A DNA stretch of 13,218 nt. Source: an uncultured Clostridia bacterium. GTDB lineage: Bacteria; Bacillota; Clostridia; Oscillospirales; CAG-272. The stretch spans positions 1 to 13,218 of the forward strand of contig CAJONA010000049.1 of the NCBI GenBank assembly GCA_905235755.1, given 5' to 3'. This document shows positions 1 to 5,729 of this stretch, piece after piece (within the stretch, counting starts at the first letter, position 1; each line of letters begins with the position of its first letter). Made by a program: the position numbers and the translations under genes. The notes under the pieces were generated by a model. It saw only the letters and a list, made by a program, of their open reading frames with translations, searched no databases and was not told the origin of the DNA.

Positions 1-540
1 ATTCGACGATGTGCAACCGAGCTCCTTCAACCGCGCGTTCATCCTATCGACGAACGTCGCCTCGCTCCCCGCGACGTATTCGGCGAGCGCGACGGCCGCG
101 TCGTTCGCCGACGCCACTATCATACATTTGAGGAGAGTGTCGACGTCCATCTGCTCTCCCGGTTCGAGAAAGACCTGCGATCCTCCCATCGACGCCGCGT
201 TGTCGCTTACCGTGACGACGTCGTCGAGCTTTATCATGCCGCCGTCTATCGCTTCGAGCACGAGGAGCATCGTCATCGTCTTTGTCACGGACGCCGGCGG
301 CAGCGCCTCGTCGGCGTTATATTCAAACAGTACGCGTCCCGTGCTCTGCTCTATCAGTATCGCCGAGAGCGCGTCTATGCCGTCGGACGAAAACTGCGCC
401 GACACAGGTGTGTCGTCCGAGATTTCATTTTCAGCGTCGACGGCGGTGTTCGTCACCACAGCGTAATCCGACGCCAAAGCCCCCGACGGAACGAGCATTA
501 TCATACAAAAAACAAGCAAAAAAGCGACCGCTTTTTTCAT
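1..540 (-). CDS. D-alanyl-D-alanine carboxypeptidase (DacF/PBP5-type), N-terminal part
   Basis: Partial gene: it starts at 540 and runs off the left edge, leaving 180 codons. Residues 1-23 form a signal peptide (KK, hydrophobic core, cleavage near GALA|SD), so the enzyme is exported. After an acidic linker the serine peptidase S11 domain begins. The catalytic SxxK box is seen as S84-V-T-K87 and the second box as S144-A-N146. The third box (KTG) would lie outside the window. Enzymes of this family remove the terminal D-Ala from peptidoglycan pentapeptides on the outer face of the membrane. A GGAGGTC ribosome binding site at 546-552 fixes the ATG start. The family call is strong from two catalytic boxes in correct order and spacing. 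The exact paralogue (DacA, DacB or DacF) cannot be told without the C-terminus. Confidence 0.93.
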   Translation of the reverse strand, partial: MKKAVAFLLVFCMIMLVPSGALASDYAVVTNTAVDAENEISDDTPVSAQFSSDGIDALSAILIEQSTGRVLFEYNADEALPPASVTKTMTMLLVLEAIDGGMIKLDDVVTVSDNAASMGGSQVFLEPGEQMDVDTLLKCMIVASANDAAVALAEYVAGSEATFVDRMNARLKELGCTSSN

Positions 541-574
541 AATTTGACCTCCACGAGTTTTATCTTTCACCGAA

Positions 575-603
575 TGTATATTCGCAGAATATGATTTTCA
601 GAA
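575..603 (-). promoter_or_regulatory. weak candidate promoter for the carboxypeptidase gene
   Basis: On the minus strand, TTCTGA (598-603) and TATACA (575-580) are separated by 17 bases, about 35 bases upstream of the start codon. The -35 matches the sigma-A consensus poorly, so this is only a candidate. It lies just downstream of the HPr terminator, which makes an independent promoter necessary. Confidence 0.35.
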
Positions 604-623
604 CAAAACCCGCGTATAAAGCA

Positions 624-650
624 AAAAAGGCGGCTTTTCGCCGCCTTTTT
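624..650 (-). terminator. intrinsic terminator after HPr-like gene
   Basis: An inverted repeat with arms AAAAAGGCGGC and GCCGCCTTTTT encloses a 5-base loop and is followed on the minus strand by a run of T. It lies just after the HPr-like stop codon at 660. The A/T flanks would also let it work on the plus strand. Confidence 0.88.
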
Positions 651-659
651 ATCTTGATC

Positions 660-893
660 TTATGCTTCTATTATATAGTCTTTCAGTTCTTCCATAAGTT
701 CGTCGCAGTCGTCCGAATGGACGGTAAGCTTTATCGGGTTCATCAGATCGAGGCTGAATATACCCATGATTGACTTGGCGTCGACAAGATATCTGCCGCT
801 GGCAAGGTCGATATCGGAGTCGTACTTGCGCACGATGTCGACGAATTTGCGTACAGCTTCAATAGAAGCGAGTTTGATTGTAGCCGATTTCAT
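660..893 (-). CDS. HPr-like protein lacking the catalytic histidine
   Basis: A 77-residue protein with the HPr fold signature in its second half: S41 sits in AKSIMGIFSL, closely matching the Ser46 region of HPr (KSIMGVMSL) that HPr kinase phosphorylates in Bacillota. The N-terminal segment where HPr has GIHARPA contains no histidine; the only histidine in the protein is H59. It therefore cannot accept phosphate from PTS enzyme I in the usual way. A regulatory (Crh-like) role or a role outside the PTS is inference. An in-frame ATG exists at 899, but GGAGGT (901-906) lies only 1 base from it. The ATG at 893 has 7-base spacing and is preferred. The gene stands alone, with its own promoter (932-960) and terminator (624-650). 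Confidence 0.82.
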   Translation of the reverse strand: MKSATIKLASIEAVRKFVDIVRKYDSDIDLASGRYLVDAKSIMGIFSLDLMNPIKLTVHSDDCDELMEELKDYIIEA

Positions 894-931
894 TTTCATT
901 ACCTCCGTATATATTAAATTTTTCCGATAAC

Positions 932-960
932 ATAATAACAGAAAAACGCAAAAATGTCAA
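932..960 (-). promoter_or_regulatory. sigma-A promoter for HPr-like gene
   Basis: TTGACA (955-960) and TATTAT (932-937) on the minus strand are separated by exactly 17 bases. The predicted start site lies about 18 bases upstream of the ribosome binding site of the HPr-like gene. Confidence 0.85.
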
Positions 961-986
961 TATGCAACGCAAAAATTTTATTTATT

Positions 987-1505
987 TTAAGACGTGAACA
1001 CCATCGAGAGCGAAAAATAAAAAATATAGATTATCCACGCCGCGAAAACGATGTCGAGCACCGCCGCAAGCCTGCTTATCTTTGAATAAATCGTAAAAAG
1101 CATCGCCGCGCAAATGAATATAACAAGCGACACGAGCATGGCGATAAAGAAGCTCGCCGACGAATATACGAGCGGTATCCAGGCGTTGCACAGAATGAAA
1201 GCGCTCGCCGCCGTTATGATGGCATACGTCTTGTTTTTCTGACCATGCGACGGCGTCGAGATCGCTATCGCGAGTGCCGCCCCAAACAGCGCCGACATAA
1301 GCACCCATACAAATATGCACCAAAACGGCGAGAGCGAGAACGACGGCTGAGTGAATTTTTTATATACCGCGCTTTTGACATTAGATATCGAATTTATTAT
1401 GCACACCAGTGCGAACGCGCCCGCCATAATGCCGACGAGCGTAAAATTGACGCACGATGTTTCATAGTTTATCTTTCTTTTGATTTCCTGAGCGAGAGAT
1501 TTCAT
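987..1505 (-). CDS. TspO/MBR-like (tryptophan-rich sensory protein) membrane protein
   Basis: A 172-residue, very hydrophobic protein with five predicted transmembrane segments (about 21-41, 60-82, 95-115, 118-140, 146-170), the topology of TspO/MBR proteins. Supporting landmarks are FTQPSFSLSPFW (51-62), like the P-x-F-x-P-P-x-W loop of the family, the following W-x-L-M-x-x-L-F-G-A segment, and NAWIPLVY (107-114). A last helix contains SRLAAVLDIVFAAW. The family proline in that helix (L-x-P-Y-x-x-W) is replaced, so the match is divergent. TspO proteins bind porphyrins or other ligands; no specific role can be claimed here. The start at 1505 is set by GGAGG at 1511-1515. The frame stays open further upstream, but that stretch crosses the terminator at 1552-1597. 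No clear promoter of its own is seen. Confidence 0.72.
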   Translation of the reverse strand: MKSLAQEIKRKINYETSCVNFTLVGIMAGAFALVCIINSISNVKSAVYKKFTQPSFSLSPFWCIFVWVLMSALFGAALAIAISTPSHGQKNKTYAIITAASAFILCNAWIPLVYSSASFFIAMLVSLVIFICAAMLFTIYSKISRLAAVLDIVFAAWIIYIFYFSLSMVFTS

Positions 1506-1551
1506 AAATGCCTCCGAAACTGTTTTTATATGTCTATATGCGAAAAAAAGC

Positions 1552-1597
1552 GCAAATATGAAAAAAGGCGCCGTGCGGCGCCTTTTTTCATATTTGC
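1552..1597 (-). terminator. long perfect-palindrome terminator after DUF378 gene
   Basis: Two perfectly complementary 22-base arms (1552-1573 and 1576-1597) enclose two bases. The core is GGCGCCG/CGGCGCC flanked by A6/T6 and then by GCAAATATG/CATATTTGC. It begins 4 bases after the DUF378 stop codon. The core and T run make an intrinsic terminator that would work on both strands; the outer 9-bp arms are longer than a terminator needs. Confidence 0.85.
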
Positions 1598-1600
1598 ATA

Positions 1601-1831
1601 TTATGACCGTGTTGTCGTCGATGTCGACGTCGTGTCTTCTGTCGTGCGTTCGCGGAAAAGAAGCGAGATGCACCAAACTCCCGCGAGAGCAATTACCGTA
1701 TATACGATGCGGCTGAGGACGGCGCCCTGGCCGCCGAATATCCACGCAACAACGTCGAAACGGAAAAGACCTACGGCGCCCCAGTTGAGAGCACCGATGA
1801 TTGTCAGTACGAGTGAAATTCTATCGAGCAT
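1601..1831 (-). CDS. DUF378 family small membrane protein (YuzA-like)
   Basis: A 76-residue protein with two membrane segments. The N-terminus (LDRISLVLTIIGALNWGAVG) is the hallmark of the DUF378 family, followed by FxxDVVAWIFGG and LSRIVYTVIALAGVW. The function of the family is unknown. The C-terminal tail after the second helix is rich in Thr and Ser (residues 61-76) and hydrophilic. The start at 1831 is supported by AAGGAGA at 1839-1845. TspO lies downstream beyond a strong terminator-like palindrome, so co-transcription would need read-through. No good promoter is visible in the short divergent gap shared with trmB. Confidence 0.9.
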   Translation of the reverse strand: MLDRISLVLTIIGALNWGAVGLFRFDVVAWIFGGQGAVLSRIVYTVIALAGVWCISLLFRERTTEDTTSTSTTTRS

Positions 1832-1930
1832 AATAAATTCTCCTTTTTTGCTTCGTTATCTTCCGACATCGCTATTTTTCGCAAGAGAACGGATTATTAT
1901 TCACGTTTTTTCAAAACAATGATTTTTTTC

Positions 1931-1959
1931 TTGAAAAGCGGGCGGATTTGTGATAAAAT
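1931..1959 (+). promoter_or_regulatory. sigma-A promoter for trmB
   Basis: TTGAAA (1931-1936) and TAAAAT (1954-1959) are separated by 17 bases. The transcript would start near 1966, giving a leader of about 20 bases before the TTG start of trmB. Confidence 0.8.
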
Positions 1960-1986
1960 TACAAAAAAACGTTTCGGAGAAAAGTT

Positions 1987-2634
1987 TTGAGAGTCAGAAA
2001 AAAGAAAAACGGCGCCGCGCGTTTTGAAGCGGCGCGCGACGTGATAACGGAAGTGCAAAAATCGGCGCCGGAGCGCGTAGACATAAAAAATATCCTCGGC
2101 GAATACGGTTCGTACAGGCTTGAGATCGGCTGCGGCAAGGGCGCGTTCGCCGTCGAGACGGCAAAAAGGCACGGAGATATCGGCTTTATAGCTATGGAAA
2201 TGGTGAAAGACGTCATCATCTTCGCGGCGGAAAAAGCAAAAGCGGAAAAGCTTGAAAATCTGCGCTTTGTGTGCGGCGACGCCGACGTCATCGGTCAGAT
2301 CTTCGATCCCGACACGTTCGACACCATATATATAAACTTCTGCGATCCGTGGCCGAAAAATCGGCACGCGAAGCGCAGGCTGACCTGCCGCACGTTTCTT
2401 GAAAAATTCAAGCCTCTGCTCAAAGGCGGCGGCGCGATCGAGTTCAAAACGGACAACCGCGATCTGTTCGATTTTTCCGTTCCCGAATTTGAAGCGGCCG
2501 GCTTTGAAGTATGTGACGTCACATACGACCTTCATCAAAGCGAATATGCGTCAGGCAATATTATGACCGAATACGAAAAAAACTTTTCGCAAAAAGGATT
2601 TAAGATCAATCGTCTTGTCGCAAAGAAGCCGTAA
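1987..2634 (+). CDS. trmB: tRNA (guanine-N7-)-methyltransferase
   Basis: A 215-residue SAM-dependent methyltransferase that makes m7G46 in tRNA variable loops. The start is TTG, supported by GGAG at 1976-1979 with 7-base spacing and by the family N-terminus MRVRKKK. SAM-binding motif I is LEIGCGKG (45-52). The family-specific block is CDPWPKNRHAKRRLT (119-133), where most homologues have SDPWPKKRHxKRR. FKTDNRDLF (153-161) and TEYEKNF (194-200) complete the signature, and the length is normal. It has its own promoter. Downstream is an AT-rich gap leading to the rpmB promoter, with no clear terminator. Confidence 0.96.
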   Translation: MRVRKKKNGAARFEAARDVITEVQKSAPERVDIKNILGEYGSYRLEIGCGKGAFAVETAKRHGDIGFIAMEMVKDVIIFAAEKAKAEKLENLRFVCGDADVIGQIFDPDTFDTIYINFCDPWPKNRHAKRRLTCRTFLEKFKPLLKGGGAIEFKTDNRDLFDFSVPEFEAAGFEVCDVTYDLHQSEYASGNIMTEYEKNFSQKGFKINRLVAKKP

Positions 2635-2687
2635 ATGACGCGTTTTTTGATTTGAAATAATTTTTTTCATAATTTTTCAAAAACATA

Positions 2688-2716
2688 TTGATTTTTTGAA
2701 TATCACGTGCTATAAT
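2688..2716 (+). promoter_or_regulatory. sigma-A promoter for rpmB
   Basis: TTGATT (2688-2693), a 17-base spacer and a perfect TATAAT (2711-2716). Transcription from near 2723 gives a leader of about 70 bases before the L28 start. Confidence 0.85.
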
Positions 2717-2794
2717 AACTTTTGCACGTTAAGATCAAGTACGGTGTAAATATATGCCGTTGCGATATCAGAATTAAAGTAGGAGGTGCAGGAT

Positions 2795-2980
2795 ATGGCA
2801 AAATGTATGTATTGCGGCAAGGGCGTTACGTTCGGTAACAATGTATCCCACTCAAAACGCAGAACAAGCAGGACATGGAAACCCAACATTAGAAAAGTAA
2901 GCGCTGTTGTCAACGGCACTCACAAAACAGTTACTGTCTGCTCCCGTTGCCTTCGCGAAGGCAAGGTCGAGAGAAGCTGA
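2795..2980 (+). CDS. rpmB: 50S ribosomal protein L28 (zinc-ribbon form)
   Basis: A 61-residue protein starting MAKCMYCGKG with the L28 features VSHSKRRTSRTWKPN and VCSRCLREGKVER. Paired cysteines (C4/C7 and a later C-x2-C) mark the zinc-binding version. It binds 23S rRNA in the large subunit. The ATG at 2795 is preferred over an in-frame GTG at 2786, because that GTG lies inside the ribosome binding site AGGAGGT (2781-2787); spacing to the ATG is 7 bases. It is a single-gene transcript, as is usual for rpmB in Bacillota. Confidence 0.97.
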   Translation: MAKCMYCGKGVTFGNNVSHSKRRTSRTWKPNIRKVSAVVNGTHKTVTVCSRCLREGKVERS

Positions 2981-3009
2981 TCTCGGTTCATTTATATTCG
3001 GCTGAAGTT

Positions 3010-3035
3010 CCCCTTCCGTTAAGAAGGGGTTCTTG
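3010..3035 (+). terminator. possible terminator after rpmB
   Basis: A 7-bp stem CCCCTTC/GAAGGGG (3010-3016 with 3023-3029) and a 6-base loop are followed by a broken T run. It is a modest intrinsic terminator; some read-through into the next gene is possible, and no separate promoter is obvious there. Confidence 0.5.
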
Positions 3036-3052
3036 CATTTAATGAGGTTTTT

Positions 3053-3748
3053 GTGAAAATATTTTTTGTAAACGAGTTTTTCCCCGACGAACATATCAAA
3101 ATTCTCGAAAATTACGGGCGATGCGTAAAGCTCCCCGTGTCGAGCGCAGTTCCTCTGCCCGTCGGAGCGCATCCGGACACGCTCGTCGGGAAGATCGACG
3201 ACGCACTCTACGTTTGCAAGGACGACGCGGCGATAGCGCAAACGCTCCGCAAAAGCGGCGCTAATGTGCGGCTGTCGGAACATAAGAGCGGCCCAAAATA
3301 CCCTCTCGACTGCGCGCTGAACTTTTTCACGGTAAAAAACTTCATCGTAGGCAAACTCGATACGATGTCAAGTGCGGCGCTGTGCGACGCCATGAAAGCC
3401 GGATATGAACCGATAAACGTAAATCAAGGCTATGCGCATTGCGCCTGCGCCGTCATCGGCGACGGAGTGATCACTGTGGACAAAGGCATATACGACGCGC
3501 TGCTCGCGCGCGGCGTGCCGTCGCTGATCATCGAAAGCGGCGACATACTGCTGCCGCCGTACAGTTACGGCTTTATCGGCGGAGCGCAGGGCGCCGTCGA
3601 CGAAAAAACAGTTTTCTTCTTCGGCGACGTTTCAAAGCACCAAAGCGGCGACGCGATAGCCGAATTTTGCCGCTCGCGCGGCGTCTCCGTAATAAACGGC
3701 GGCGGAAAACTCACCGACTACGGCGGCTTTGTGTCCGTCGATATATAA
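3053..3748 (+). CDS. DUF6873-type GME-fold protein
   Basis: A 231-residue soluble protein. It resembles the DUF6873 family, which is assigned to the guanidine-modifying-enzyme-like fold. Landmarks are KYPLDCALNFFTVKNFIVGK (about 83-102), the motif VNQGYAHCACAVIGD (124-138), ITVDKGI, then LIIESGDILLPPYSYGFIGGA, and a C-terminal segment ending LTDYGGFVSVDI. The paired cysteines in AHCACAV and the GFIGGAQG loop are the most likely functional residues by position, but no activity is established that I know of. It starts at GTG 3053, supported by GAGG at 3044-3047. The esterase gene begins 21 bases after its stop, so the two probably share a transcript. Confidence 0.75.
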   Translation: MKIFFVNEFFPDEHIKILENYGRCVKLPVSSAVPLPVGAHPDTLVGKIDDALYVCKDDAAIAQTLRKSGANVRLSEHKSGPKYPLDCALNFFTVKNFIVGKLDTMSSAALCDAMKAGYEPINVNQGYAHCACAVIGDGVITVDKGIYDALLARGVPSLIIESGDILLPPYSYGFIGGAQGAVDEKTVFFFGDVSKHQSGDAIAEFCRSRGVSVINGGGKLTDYGGFVSVDI

Positions 3749-3769
3749 TAAAGAAAGGATATTTTGACC

Positions 3770-4579
3770 ATGACGGAAAAAACAATTTATTTGCGTCCCG
3801 ACGACAAGGACATAAAACTCGTTTGCTACGTTTCAAAAGCGACGCCCGATGTCCCGTTCAACGGCAAGCGAAAAGCGATCTTGATATGCCCCGGCGGCGC
3901 ATATTCATACTGCTCCGAACGCGAGAGCGAAGCTGTCGCAATGCCGTTCATCGCACGCGGATTCAACGCGTTCGTGCTGTATTATTCGGTAAAAGAAAAA
4001 AGCAAGTTTCCCGCGCCGCTTATCGACGCCAGCCTTGCCGTAAAATGTATGAAGGACAACGCGGAGGAATTCCATATCGATCCCGACTACATATTCGTGA
4101 TAGGATTTTCCGCCGGCGGACACCTTGCGGGCGCTCTCGGCACGATGTGGCACGAAAAGTGCGTTTACGATGCGATAGATATGCCGTATGGCTACAACAA
4201 AGTCCGCGGCGCGATACTGTGCTATGCCGTCATAACCGCAGGCAAATACGCGCACCGCGGCTCGATAGATAATATCCTCGGGATGCAGGGCTCCGAGAAC
4301 GCCGACGCGGCGTTGCTCGATAGCGTCTCGATAGAAAAACACGTCGATGAGAACACGGTCCCGATGTTCGTCTGGCACACTTCCACGGATAAATGCGTCC
4401 CGGTGCAAAACTCGCTTATGCTCTGTCAGGCGCTCGCCGACAACGGCATACCGTTCGAGCTCGAAGTATACCCCGAGGGCGAACACGGGCTCTCGATAGC
4501 GACAGAGATCGTCGGAACCAAAAACGCTTATATCTCGCGTTGGGTAGACGACGCATGCCGCTTTATAAATAAACTTTAA
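3770..4579 (+). CDS. alpha/beta-hydrolase, probable acetyl (xylan) esterase
   Basis: A 269-residue enzyme without signal peptide, so cytoplasmic. The oxyanion-hole loop CPGGAYSYC (40-48) corresponds to the HGGGY loop of esterases. The nucleophile elbow is G112-F-S114-A-G. The charge-relay acid is D207 (TSTDKCVPV) and the histidine is H239 (EGEHGLS). The arrangement matches BD-FAE/acetyl-xylan-esterase-like hydrolases that remove acetyl groups from oligosaccharides. The substrate is inferred; a GH10 xylanase 6 kb away supports xylan use. A TTG at 3764 is a possible alternative start, but the ATG at 3770 with upstream AAAGGA is preferred. It ends in a strong terminator. The gap to the DUF6873 gene is 21 bases. 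Confidence 0.88.
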   Translation: MTEKTIYLRPDDKDIKLVCYVSKATPDVPFNGKRKAILICPGGAYSYCSERESEAVAMPFIARGFNAFVLYYSVKEKSKFPAPLIDASLAVKCMKDNAEEFHIDPDYIFVIGFSAGGHLAGALGTMWHEKCVYDAIDMPYGYNKVRGAILCYAVITAGKYAHRGSIDNILGMQGSENADAALLDSVSIEKHVDENTVPMFVWHTSTDKCVPVQNSLMLCQALADNGIPFELEVYPEGEHGLSIATEIVGTKNAYISRWVDDACRFINKL

Positions 4580-4587
4580 ATAAAACG

Positions 4588-4614
4588 CCTGCGGATAATT
4601 TCCGCAGGTTTTTT
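4588..4614 (+). terminator. intrinsic terminator after esterase gene
   Basis: A perfect 8-bp stem CCTGCGGA/TCCGCAGG with a 5-base loop followed by six T. Confidence 0.93.
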
Positions 4615-4660
4615 GATTGTGCAATATAACGGTCATTCTTCCCGCGGCGCATCGTTTTTC

Positions 4661-4776
4661 GCGCGCCGTGCGCGCAAGGCTCCCTTGTGCAAAGGGAGCT
4701 GTCGCGGAGCGACTGAGGGATTGTACTTTCCCGTGCAACACGGGGATCCTTGCTCTTTTCTTTCGGGGAGCGAAAG
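4661..4776. repeat. array of short hairpins, including a GGCTCCCTT-type dispersed repeat
   Basis: Five hairpins lie in series. They are GCGCGC/GCGCGC (4661-4675), GCTCCCTT/AAGGGAGC (4679-4699), GTCGC/GCGAC (4701-4713), CCCGTG/CACGGG (4730-4744) and CTTTCG/CGAAAG (4760-4776). The second and third, followed by TGAGGGA, resemble from memory a repeat often seen between genes in gut Clostridia. No reading frame here looks like a protein. Confidence 0.7.
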
Positions 4777-4784
4777 AGGACAGT

Positions 4785-4887
4785 GTACTTTTCTTGCTCG
4801 CACAAGAAAGCGTCGCTTTTCTCGCGCAACGTGCGCGAGGGGTTGTTCTTTTCTTTATCTGAAAGAAAAGAACGAAAAGAAGCAGAC
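4785..4887 (+). repeat. three-hairpin repeat element, copy 1
   Basis: A 103-bp element from GTACTTTTCTTGC to AAAAGAAGCAGAC. It forms hairpin A (TTTCTTG/CAAGAAA), hairpin B (CTCGCGCA/TGCGCGAG, 4821-4839) and hairpin C (12-bp perfect stem GTTCTTTTCTTT with loop ATCTG, about 4844-4872). An inverted second copy lies at 5295-5400. The primary sequence differs between copies at several places, but all three stems are preserved. It is non-coding. Confidence 0.85.
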
Positions 4888-5294
4888 AAGCGTGCCGCTT
4901 GACCGCCGGTGTATCTTTCATCTCTCGGCGTTTTGTGGCGCTGCTGTCTCGCAAGCATCGACAGGTCGCCATACGCCGAAGGGTACTGCTGATAAAACCG
5001 TAAGCGCGCGACATAGTGCGAACAATGCGGCTCTCCGGCAGATATATTTTGTACAGACTCTCTTATCTTGCACGCATCGCGTGCCGATAATGGCAAAATT
5101 TTATCTTATGCGGCACGCGCTCACTTCCGGCTTGAACTCGACGGATTTTTGCCCATTTCCGATGGTCGATTTTGCGAAGCAAAATCGAAAAACCAAAGGA
5201 GCGGTGCGACGACGTTTTAATCGGGGGCAAACGAGCAAACGATAGTATACTCTCGGCTTTATCTGCACTGCGCAAGCCCCGCGGCTTAGGAGCG
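4888..5294. other. gene-free spacer between the inverted repeats
   Basis: About 400 bases with no convincing coding sequence on either strand: the open frames have no ribosome binding site, recognisable domain or normal composition. It holds small hairpins at 4888-4900 (AAGCG/CGCTT), 5070-5084 (GCACGC/GCGTGC) and 5166-5188 (10-bp stem TCGATTTTGC/GCAAAATCGA). No transposase or integrase remnant is recognisable. Confidence 0.6.
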
Positions 5295-5400
5295 GTCTGC
5301 TTCTTTTGGTGCTTTTCTTTCAGATAAAGAAAAGCACATCTCCCCCGCGCCGATGCGGCGCGAGAGAAAACGGCTTTTCTTGCAGAAGCAAGAAAAGTAC
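5295..5400 (-). repeat. three-hairpin repeat element, copy 2 (inverted)
   Basis: Read on the minus strand, this 106-bp element aligns end to end with 4785-4887. Hairpin A is a perfect 10-bp stem. Hairpin B is extended by a G-C pair with loop CAT. Hairpin C (5309-5337) keeps the 12-bp stem and identical loop ATCTG. In hairpin C a T-A pair of copy 1 is a G-C pair here, and in hairpin B an A-T pair is C-G. Both are compensatory changes. Confidence 0.85.
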
Positions 5401-5457
5401 ATATAGCCTCGCGCACGTCGCGAAAAACAGCGACGCAGGCAAGAAAATGACAAAAAC

Positions 5458-5483
5458 AAAAAAACCGCCGTCGGCGGTTTTTT
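5458..5483 (-). terminator. intrinsic terminator after ACP gene
   Basis: An A-run plus ACCGCC stem pairs with GGCGGT plus a T-run around a 3-base loop, 6 bases after the ACP stop. It is symmetric enough to work on both strands. Confidence 0.9.
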
Positions 5484-5488
5484 CGGTA

Positions 5489-5713
5489 TCACTTTTGTTT
5501 TTCGATGTAATCGACCACGTCGCCGACGGTAATGAGCGACGAAATGTCCTCGTCTTTTATCTCCGAATCAAATTCATCTTCAAGACGGAACGCAAGCTCG
5601 GCGAGTTCAAGCGAATTTATGCCGAGGTCGGCATCGAGCTTGGAATCGAGAGTTATCGACTCTTCGTCGATATTGAATTCTTCGGCAATTATTTTTCTGA
5701 GTGTCTCAAACAT
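5489..5713 (-). CDS. acyl carrier protein
   Basis: A 74-residue acidic, helical protein of normal ACP length. The phosphopantetheine site is S34 within DLGINSLELAEL (29-40); helix III and the C-terminal helix (VGDVVDYIEKQK) also fit the family. The usual DSL at the prosthetic-group site is NSL here (N33), an uncommon change next to the modified serine. A ribosome binding site AGGAGA at 5719-5724 sets the start. The gene lies 16 bases downstream of the acyl ligase stop, on the same transcript. It is therefore more likely a dedicated carrier for that ligase than the housekeeping AcpP, which is normally found near fabD, fabG, fabF or rnc. The attached acyl group is unknown. Confidence 0.93.
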   Translation of the reverse strand: MFETLRKIIAEEFNIDEESITLDSKLDADLGINSLELAELAFRLEDEFDSEIKDEDISSLITVGDVVDYIEKQK

Positions 5714-5729
5714 AACGTTCTCCTAACTG

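Noticed and set aside
987..1745. Long minus-strand frame extending the TspO-like gene upstream to 252 residues
   Set aside because: The extension crosses a strong terminator and overlaps the DUF378 gene; the ribosome binding site at 1511-1515 fixes the start at 1505.
1245..1922. 225-residue plus-strand frame
   Set aside because: Highly Arg-rich antisense shadow of the TspO-like and DUF378 genes, without a ribosome binding site.
4613..5245. Open frames on both strands through the repeat island
   Set aside because: They are made of hairpin repeats, have no ribosome binding site or domain, and disagree in frame between the two repeat copies.
4785..5400. Insertion sequence with terminal inverted repeats
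   Set aside because: The inverted copies look like IS ends, but the 400 bases between them encode no transposase remnant, and no target duplication was seen.
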